Positions 58,188-64,000 of a DNA stretch of 64,000 nucleotides are shown here, piece by piece; position 1 is the stretch's first letter; each line of letters begins with the position of its first letter. Under the pieces are notes generated by a model. The model was not told the DNA's origin. It saw only the letters and a list, made by a program, of their open reading frames with translations, and did no database searches. The stretch is taken from the NCBI GenBank assembly GCA_021792135.1, contig JAJYVF010000004.1:62001-126000 (forward strand), given 5' to 3'. The translations under genes and the position numbers were made by a program. This DNA comes from Acidobacteriota bacterium. GTDB taxonomy: Bacteria; Acidobacteriota; Terriglobia; Terriglobales; Acidobacteriaceae.

Positions 58188-60548
58188 CTAGCGGGTTTCT
58201 TCTTCCCGCGAGGGCTTCGGCGCCGGCATCGAACGTTCTTCGCGATCCGGTGCGCGGTAGCTGATTCCAAGGCGGTTATCGCGTGTATTGTCCTGCGTGT
58301 ATCGCCGCAGATCCCGCATCGTTTCCTGGCGGTCGCGTGCATAATCCATCGCCAGCCGCGTAAGCGCATAGGTCACGATGTCGCTGTGGTGCAGTCCCTG
58401 CATCTCCGGATCACGCCGCAGGTTCAGCCACAGCCGATGGACCAGCTGCACGTCTTCCGCGCGCAGCGCCGGAGCATGAGGACCGATGTGAAATGCTTCA
58501 GCCTGCCCATCCGGCGAAACCACATAGAACGTGAACTGCCGCTTCGGCTCCGGCAGATTTTCCCAGGCCTGGCCGATGTGGAAAGCCTGCTCCTGCGCTG
58601 ACATTCTGGTCGACAGGCCGGCAACCAGCGCCGTCACCTCCAGCGAGTTCGCCGCCTGCACCAGTGCCGCATAGATATCTCCTGCGGGAACGACAAGCAG
58701 CGAAATGTGCTTGCCGAAGCTCTCCGCGACTGAGACAGCCTTGGTGAACAGCATCTGCTCATGCTCGCTGAAGATCTGTTCGTCGAGGTACTCGGGGCCG
58801 CCAGCACCCATAATCCGCGCCGTCAGCACCACGATATCCTGCTGATCGGTTCGCGTCCGGGAGAGAGCCCACTTGAGGGCATAAGGGTTCACCGGGTCGC
58901 GCATGGTGACCAGCACGCCGCCGGGGCGAACCTGCAGCGTCTCACGTCCGATCGTGTCCTGCTGCTCGAGCTGGAAATGCTCCTGCATCTGCTGCTGGGT
59001 CAGGCGATGCCTGCGCGCGTTGCTGCGCTCGGAGATGGCAAAGATTGTGAAGAACACCGCGGAAAACGCGATGCCGCTCTCCGTCGCCACGGTCTTCGTA
59101 ATCAGATTCACTATCGCGGTCATCAGCAGGGTGAGAAACACACAGAACAGCCCCACCGGAAACTCAGTCTTGCCGATGCGGAAGTTAATGGGTACTCTCC
59201 AGCCCCGTTCTCCCTTGTATTTCCAGCGCAGCACGAGCATGGCCAGGGAGTTGAAGGTGAAGCTCCAGATCACTCCGAAGGCGTAGGCCTCGCCCAGCAT
59301 GATCACGTTGCCCCGGCTCACGATAATCGTGAACAGCTGCAGAGCCACGATCAGATTGATGATCCGGTAGCTCGTCCCGAAACGCCGGTGGGGCTTGCGG
59401 AACCAGTCCGTGAGCACGCCGTCTTCGGCGACGCGCATCATGACGCCTGCCGAACCAATAATGGAGGTATTGATCGCCCCGGAGAGGATCAGGAATCCGA
59501 CCACCACGACAAAGACGCGGAAGACAATGCGCAGCGTGAGCGGACCGACCATATACATGGCCATGCCGGCAATCAGGTTATCGGCGTAGACCGGTACCCG
59601 CACCTTGTCGGGGATGATCATCGTGGCCAGCATCGTCCCCACGCCGGTGAAGATGAAGCTGTAGATCGCGATGACGATCGCCGCCCGCTTCAGGTTCTTG
59701 AGCTTGGGGTGCTCGATTTCCCGGTTGACCTGCGCCAGCGTCTCCTCGCCGCTCATCGCCAGTACGGAATGGCCGAAGGCCATCAGGATGCCAAACAGTC
59801 CCAGCGTGCTCGCCAGCTTCGTGCCACGCAGAAATCCCAGCGCATCGGTCGAAAAGTGCAGGTTGCTGGGAATCGGCAGCGGCGGCAGCTTCGCGCGGAT
59901 ATGAAACGCGGTGATGAAGCCCCAGCCCAGCAGCAGCACCACCATCACCGTGGTCACCTGCATCACACTCAGAGCCTTGTCAGTGGACTCTTCGATACCC
60001 TTGAGGTTTTGCCACCAGTAGTAGATGGTGACGATCGCCGCCAGCAACGCCGAGGTTTCGTTCACGGGCAGGCGGCTGGCCACATGAGGCGCGCTCATCA
60101 GCCACCCTGGCAGCCAGCCATGCATGCCGCTCACGGTCAGCAGTTCGTTGAGCAGGCCGGTGATGTACTGTCCGGCTGACACCCCCGAGATCGGCCCCGT
60201 CAGGATGTAGTCGAACATCAGCGCGGAGACGCTGAGCTTGGCAAAATTGCCGCCCAGGGCCTCCTTCACCACGCGGTAGACGCCGCCGCGGGTGAACATC
60301 GAGCAGCTCTCCACGTAGACCGAGCGCACCGCAAACGAGAAGAGCATCACGCCCAGGATGAACCAGGGGGCTGCCTTTCCAATCGCCTGCTCCGCGATGC
60401 CGCCAGCGTAGAAGGCCGACGACCCAAGATCGTTGAGCACCACGGCCGCCGCTCGCCAGAAGGAGATGAAGGTGAGCATGACCGAGGAAGCAACGACCAG
60501 CTTCACACGATCTGACTGGGGCGCGTACCGGGTGGTTCCTGAGGACAT
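58188..60548 (-). CDS. APC-superfamily permease with C-terminal UspA-like domain (786 aa)
   Basis: About twelve membrane helices cover residues 20-530, with VYVESCSMFTRGGVYRVVKE and GHSVLAMSGEETLAQVNREI as conserved APC features. The C-terminal 250 residues are soluble: GGVLVTMRDPVNPYALKWAL, IVVLTARIMGAGG and TALVAGLSTRMSAQ resemble a UspA-like nucleotide-binding fold. Such fusions occur in amino-acid or cation permeases. The tail may regulate transport in response to ATP or cyclic nucleotides. The substrate is unknown. Confidence 0.85.
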   Translation of the reverse strand: MSSGTTRYAPQSDRVKLVVASSVMLTFISFWRAAAVVLNDLGSSAFYAGGIAEQAIGKAAPWFILGVMLFSFAVRSVYVESCSMFTRGGVYRVVKEALGGNFAKLSVSALMFDYILTGPISGVSAGQYITGLLNELLTVSGMHGWLPGWLMSAPHVASRLPVNETSALLAAIVTIYYWWQNLKGIEESTDKALSVMQVTTVMVVLLLGWGFITAFHIRAKLPPLPIPSNLHFSTDALGFLRGTKLASTLGLFGILMAFGHSVLAMSGEETLAQVNREIEHPKLKNLKRAAIVIAIYSFIFTGVGTMLATMIIPDKVRVPVYADNLIAGMAMYMVGPLTLRIVFRVFVVVVGFLILSGAINTSIIGSAGVMMRVAEDGVLTDWFRKPHRRFGTSYRIINLIVALQLFTIIVSRGNVIMLGEAYAFGVIWSFTFNSLAMLVLRWKYKGERGWRVPINFRIGKTEFPVGLFCVFLTLLMTAIVNLITKTVATESGIAFSAVFFTIFAISERSNARRHRLTQQQMQEHFQLEQQDTIGRETLQVRPGGVLVTMRDPVNPYALKWALSRTRTDQQDIVVLTARIMGAGGPEYLDEQIFSEHEQMLFTKAVSVAESFGKHISLLVVPAGDIYAALVQAANSLEVTALVAGLSTRMSAQEQAFHIGQAWENLPEPKRQFTFYVVSPDGQAEAFHIGPHAPALRAEDVQLVHRLWLNLRRDPEMQGLHHSDIVTYALTRLAMDYARDRQETMRDLRRYTQDNTRDNRLGISYRAPDREERSMPAPKPSREEETR

Positions 60549-60798
60549 GAGAGATGGGGCGTTCGGAGACGCGGCAGGACCCTGTGCCCCCGCCGACGCG
60601 CTCAGCGCTGAGTTTATGTCTACAGCCTGGCCGAGTCAATCGTAGCTGAAGCTGAATTCCCTCCCCGGGCACCCGCTGCGCGTCAATTCTGCCTCGGACA
60701 TGCGCTCACCGCATACAGCGCAAAGGCTTTCCCCCTCTTCCACGTTCATCGTAGGGCCGGAGAAAGAGGACTGATAAACTCATGCCGGGACACGAGCC

Positions 60799-62058
60799 AT
60801 GCCCGAAACGCTTCCGCTGCAGACCCTCACCGCAGTTCTCGGCACGCCGATCACCAGCGTGACCGGTCGCCTGCGCGGGCGGCTGCGCGATGTGGCGGTC
60901 GCCACGGGAGCCGAAGCGGGACGGGTGGCGGGCCTGGTGCTGAAGAGCCGCAAAGGCCTGGAACTGGTTCCAGCGAGAGACGTCCGCTGGACCCCCGGCG
61001 GCGCCCTCGAGCTCCGCCCCGAAGCCGTCCTGAATCCGCTCCGCGGGGACGAGAACTTCATCCTCCTCCGCCAGGACCTGCTCGACCGCCAGATCATCGA
61101 CGTGCATGGCCGCAAAGTCGTCCGCGTCAACGATGTCAACCTGCGCTGGCAGCCGGACGACGGCTCTGCCGAGCAGCTTTGTGTCATGGAAGTGGAGGTC
61201 GGGCTGCGCGGCGCCATGCGTCGCCTCCTCAGCGGAGCGATCCCCAGGCCGGCCCTCGAGCGGCTGGTGGCCAAGTTCCCGTCCCGCGTGATTCCGTGGA
61301 ACTTTGTCGACGTCATCGAAGTCGATCCGGCGCGGCGTGTCAAGCTGAATATCGAGCACGAGCGCCTGGCGCAGCTGCACCCGTCCGATATCGCCGATAT
61401 CCTCGAAGAGCTTGCTCCGGCCGAACGCGCCGCGGTCCTGCGCGCGCTCGATGAAGAAGTTGCCGCCGACACCCTTGAAGAAGTGGAGCCGCGGCTCCAG
61501 AAGTCCCTCGTTCAGGCGCTCGACTCAGAGACGGCGGCAGGGATCGTCGAAGAGATGGATCCTTCTGCCGCGGCCGATCTTCTCGCCGAGCTGCCGGAAG
61601 AGCGCTCCGAGGCCATTCTGGACGAAATGGGCCCCGAGGAGCGTCACGAAGTCGAAGAGCTGCTCGAGTTCCGCGAGGATTCCGCCGCCGGCCGTATGAC
61701 CACCGAGTACATCGCGGTGTCGCGCGCCGCCGCGGTGGCCGACGGAATCCGCGCTCTCCGGGAATTCGAAGGCGATCCGGAGACCATTACCGAGATTTAT
61801 CTGACCGAACCGAACGGATCCCTGCAGGGCGTGGTGCCGCTCGCGCGCATGGTTCTTGCTCGTCCTGAGACCCGCATGGAAATTCTGGCGGAGCCACGCT
61901 TTGTCACCTGCCGCGCCGATCAGCACGAAAATGAGGTCGCGGAGCTCTTCGATAAGTACAACCTGCGCGCCCTGCCGGTGGTCGACGCGGGCGGACGGCT
62001 GGTGGGCGTGGTCGAAGCGGACCACGTCATCGCATTCCTGCGAGCACGCGGCTACTGA
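60799..62058 (+). CDS. Soluble MgtE N-domain/CBS protein (419 aa)
   Basis: An N-terminal PRC-barrel-like part (RLRDVAVATGAEAGRVAGLV, LLRQDLLDRQIIDVHGRKVV) is followed by the superhelical MgtE_N domain (LAQLHPSDIADILEELAPAE, LEEVEPRLQKSLVQALDSET) and a CBS pair (MTTEYIAVSRAAAVADGIRA, PVVDAGGRLVGVVEADHVIA). It lacks the membrane part of the MgtE magnesium channel, so it is a free-standing sensor, perhaps acting on a separate transporter. It diverges from the APC permease gene. Confidence 0.85.
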   Translation: MPETLPLQTLTAVLGTPITSVTGRLRGRLRDVAVATGAEAGRVAGLVLKSRKGLELVPARDVRWTPGGALELRPEAVLNPLRGDENFILLRQDLLDRQIIDVHGRKVVRVNDVNLRWQPDDGSAEQLCVMEVEVGLRGAMRRLLSGAIPRPALERLVAKFPSRVIPWNFVDVIEVDPARRVKLNIEHERLAQLHPSDIADILEELAPAERAAVLRALDEEVAADTLEEVEPRLQKSLVQALDSETAAGIVEEMDPSAAADLLAELPEERSEAILDEMGPEERHEVEELLEFREDSAAGRMTTEYIAVSRAAAVADGIRALREFEGDPETITEIYLTEPNGSLQGVVPLARMVLARPETRMEILAEPRFVTCRADQHENEVAELFDKYNLRALPVVDAGGRLVGVVEADHVIAFLRARGY

Positions 62059-62121
62059 GGAATGCGATGACCCGTTCCCGCTGAACCACCTGGGACGACA
62101 CGTGAACCGTGTCTGTGCCTC

Positions 62122-63048
62122 TTAAACGCCAATCACCGAGCACAGCTCCTTCACCGCCGCCGCGCTCTTCTTCAGGGCCGCATCTTCCTCGGCCGTCAGT
62201 TTGATCTCCAGGATCTGCTCAATGCCGCGCGACCCCAGCTTGCAGGGCACACCGATGTAGTACCCGCTGATGCCGTACTCGCCTTCGAGATACGCCGCGC
62301 AGGGCAGGACCTTCTTCTTGTCCTTCAGGATCGCCTCCGTCATCTCCGTCACCGCGGCGGAAGGCGCATAGTAGGCGCTGCCCGACTTCAGATACTTCAC
62401 GATCTCGGCGCCGCCGTCGCGCGTGCGCTGCACAATGGCGTCGATCTTCTCCTTCGGCATCAGCTCGGTGATCGGAATCCCGGCCACCGACGAGTATCGC
62501 GCCAGCGGCACCATCGTGTCGCCGTGGCCGCCCAGAACAAAGGCTGTCACGTTCTCGACGGAAACCTTCAGTTCCTCGGCGATAAACGACCGGAAGCGCG
62601 CCGAATCCAGCACACCGGCCATGCCAATGACCCGTTCGCGATTGAACTTCGACTGGCGGAAGGCCGCCTGCGCCATGGCGTCGAGAGGATTCGAGACCAC
62701 AATCAGGATGCAGTTCGGCGAGTTGGCCGTCACCTTGCCGACCACGTCCGACATGATCCTGTAGTTGGTCTGCAGCAGATCGTCGCGGCTCATACCCGGC
62801 TTGCGTGGAATCCCCGCCGTGATGACCACCACATCGGAGTTCGCCGTATCCGCGTAGTCGTTGGTCCCGATCACATGACAGTCCGTCTTCGAGATCGGCA
62901 TGGCTTCGAGCAGATCGAGTCCCTTGCCCTGGGGCACGCCTTCAATCACGTCGATCAGCACCACGTCGGCCAGTTCCTTGGCCACGATCCAGTGCGCCGT
63001 CGTGGCACCCACATTTCCCGCTCCAACAATCGTTACTTTCTTCCGCAT
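62122..63048 (-). CDS. mdh: Malate dehydrogenase, LDH-like type (308 aa)
   Basis: The NAD-binding start is [16 protein letters not shown]. The substrate arginine loop reads [20 protein letters not shown], and the catalytic histidine lies in [16 protein letters not shown]. The presence of an Arg in [10 protein letters not shown] is the malate-specific substitution. It interconverts malate and oxaloacetate in the citric acid cycle. The ATG has AAAGGAG upstream. It is 122 bases downstream of icd on the same strand, so the two citric acid cycle genes are probably co-expressed. Confidence 0.95.
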   Translation of the reverse strand: MRKKVTIVGAGNVGATTAHWIVAKELADVVLIDVIEGVPQGKGLDLLEAMPISKTDCHVIGTNDYADTANSDVVVITAGIPRKPGMSRDDLLQTNYRIMSDVVGKVTANSPNCILIVVSNPLDAMAQAAFRQSKFNRERVIGMAGVLDSARFRSFIAEELKVSVENVTAFVLGGHGDTMVPLARYSSVAGIPITELMPKEKIDAIVQRTRDGGAEIVKYLKSGSAYYAPSAAVTEMTEAILKDKKKVLPCAAYLEGEYGISGYYIGVPCKLGSRGIEQILEIKLTAEEDAALKKSAAAVKELCSVIGV

Positions 63049-63170
63049 TCCATCTCCTTTGTTACCACCGGATACCAGTGGCTCTCGTGCACTTCTCCCG
63101 GTCCGGGTTCATTCGCGCCGGAGGCGCGTCTGCCCGGACAGCCTGCGCTGGGCTTGCCGAGGGGCCACTT

Positions 63171-64000
63171 CTACATGTTTTCAATCATCCGGGTCGCAAA
63201 CTCACTGGTCTTCACCTTGGTTGCGCCCTGCATCTGCCGCTCAAAGTCGTAAGTAACGTACCTCTGCTGGATGGTTTTCTCCAGCGAGCTTTCGATCAGC
63301 TTCGCCGCCTCATGCCAGCCCAGAAATTCAAACATCATCACGCCCGACAGCATCACCGATCCGGGATTGATCACATCCTTGTCGGCATACTTGGGAGCGG
63401 TTCCGTGCGTCGCTTCAAAGACCGCATAGCCGTCGCCGATGTTCGCGCCAGGGGCAATTCCCAGGCCGCCGACCTGCGCGGCACAGGCGTCGGAGATGTA
63501 GTCCCCGTTCAGGTTGGGGCAGGCCAGGATGCTGTACTCCGCGGGGCGGATGATGACCTGCTGAAAGATGGAGTCGGCGATGCGGTCGTTGATGAGGACC
63601 TTCTGCTTCCACTGACCGTTGCCGTGCGACTTGCCGATGGCGTCCAGCACGCCTTTCACTTCGGCGTACACTCCCTTGCGGAAATCCTCGGAGGCGAACT
63701 CGAGGCCGGGCTCAATGAGGGAGGCGTTCTGCTCCACGGTGAGGCCGGGATTCGCTTCGATATTGCCGAGGATCCAGCTTTCGCGCTCGGTGATGACGTG
63801 CTCGCGAAATTCCTCGACGGCGACCTCGTAGCCCCACTCGCGGAACGCGCCCTCAGTGAACTTCTGAATGTTGCCCTTGTGGACGAGGGTGACGGTCCTG
63901 CGGCCGGTCTCCAGCGCATGGCGGATGGCGTAGCGCACGAGGCGCTTGGTACCGGTGATGGAGATCGGCTTGATGCCGACGCCCGAATCTTCGCGGACCT
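63171..64000 (-). CDS. icd: Isocitrate dehydrogenase, N-terminus off the window edge
   Basis: The frame is open to the right edge. It reads [20 protein letters not shown], then [40 protein letters not shown], and [20 protein letters not shown] with [18 protein letters not shown], all landmarks of NADP-dependent isocitrate dehydrogenase of the E. coli type. Only the C-terminal 275 or so residues are in view. It converts isocitrate to 2-oxoglutarate. The next gene, mdh, belongs to the same cycle. Confidence 0.93.
   Translation of the reverse strand, partial: VREDSGVGIKPISITGTKRLVRYAIRHALETGRRTVTLVHKGNIQKFTEGAFREWGYEVAVEEFREHVITERESWILGNIEANPGLTVEQNASLIEPGLEFASEDFRKGVYAEVKGVLDAIGKSHGNGQWKQKVLINDRIADSIFQQVIIRPAEYSILACPNLNGDYISDACAAQVGGLGIAPGANIGDGYAVFEATHGTAPKYADKDVINPGSVMLSGVMMFEFLGWHEAAKLIESSLEKTIQQRYVTYDFERQMQGATKVKTSEFATRMIENM

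Noticed and set aside
58761-60179. Plus-strand frame of 472 codons
   Set aside because: It is antisense to the APC permease; rich in His, Gln and Arg with no domain.

Overview
The window joins two kinds of DNA. Positions 1 to about 43,550 are the right-hand part of an integrative and conjugative element (ICE). Positions about 43,550 to 64,000 are ordinary chromosome. The chromosomal genes (secreted GH38 and GH31 glycosidases, a DUF4038-type glycosidase, a DUF2934 protein, a small basic protein, an LDH-like malate dehydrogenase and isocitrate dehydrogenase) suggest a soil acidobacterium of the Acidobacteriaceae/Terriglobales type. That assignment is an inference from gene content and GC-rich codon use, not from a marker gene.

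ICE accessory and DNA-processing half (1-21,260, almost all minus strand). It opens with part of a PRTRC cassette: a clear protein C and a protein F-like gene that runs off the left edge. Then come a ParB/sulfiredoxin-like protein, an HNH endonuclease, a SNF2-like helicase, a DUF6094-type adenine methyltransferase, one isolated plus-strand zinc-ribbon protein, a tandem AAA+ ATPase, a Rad52-like annealing protein, SSB, a primase-polymerase with a zinc finger, a replication-relaxation protein and many small unknown proteins.

ICE transfer half (21,265-41,472, minus strand). This is a type IV secretion system: a MoxR ATPase, a VirB1-like transglycosylase, two VirB9-like proteins, VirB10, three VirB2-like membrane proteins built from one repeated module, VirB3, VirB4, two tandem VirB5-like proteins, VirB6, VirB8 and a VirD4/TraG coupling protein. 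Inside this cluster, between the virB8-like and virB9-like genes, sits an 863-residue protein with the hallmarks of a two-barrel RNA polymerase of the QDE-1/YonO/RdRP class: a GDK...KG signature, a DFDFD metal motif and an ALDALKWG motif. It is the most unusual gene of the window. No VirB11 and no relaxase are visible, so they may lie beyond the left edge.

ICE boundary (41,473-43,760). A tyrosine recombinase with a fused excisionase-like HTH domain is followed by tRNA-Cys(GCA), the probable attachment site, and then tRNA-Gly(GCC). A 13-bp box (TTGACCGAGTTTT, minus strand) recurs exactly at the heads of three leftward transcription units. Five direct repeats with a 36-37 bp period lie upstream of the pilin operon.

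Chromosome (43,760-64,000). Secreted alpha-mannosidase, secreted DUF4038-type glycosidase, signal peptidase I, secreted GH31 glycosidase, DUF2934 protein, a translationally coupled TetR-HlyD-ABC-permease efflux operon with a candidate operator, a small basic protein, an APC permease with a UspA-like tail, a soluble MgtE_N/CBS protein, mdh and the 3' part of icd.
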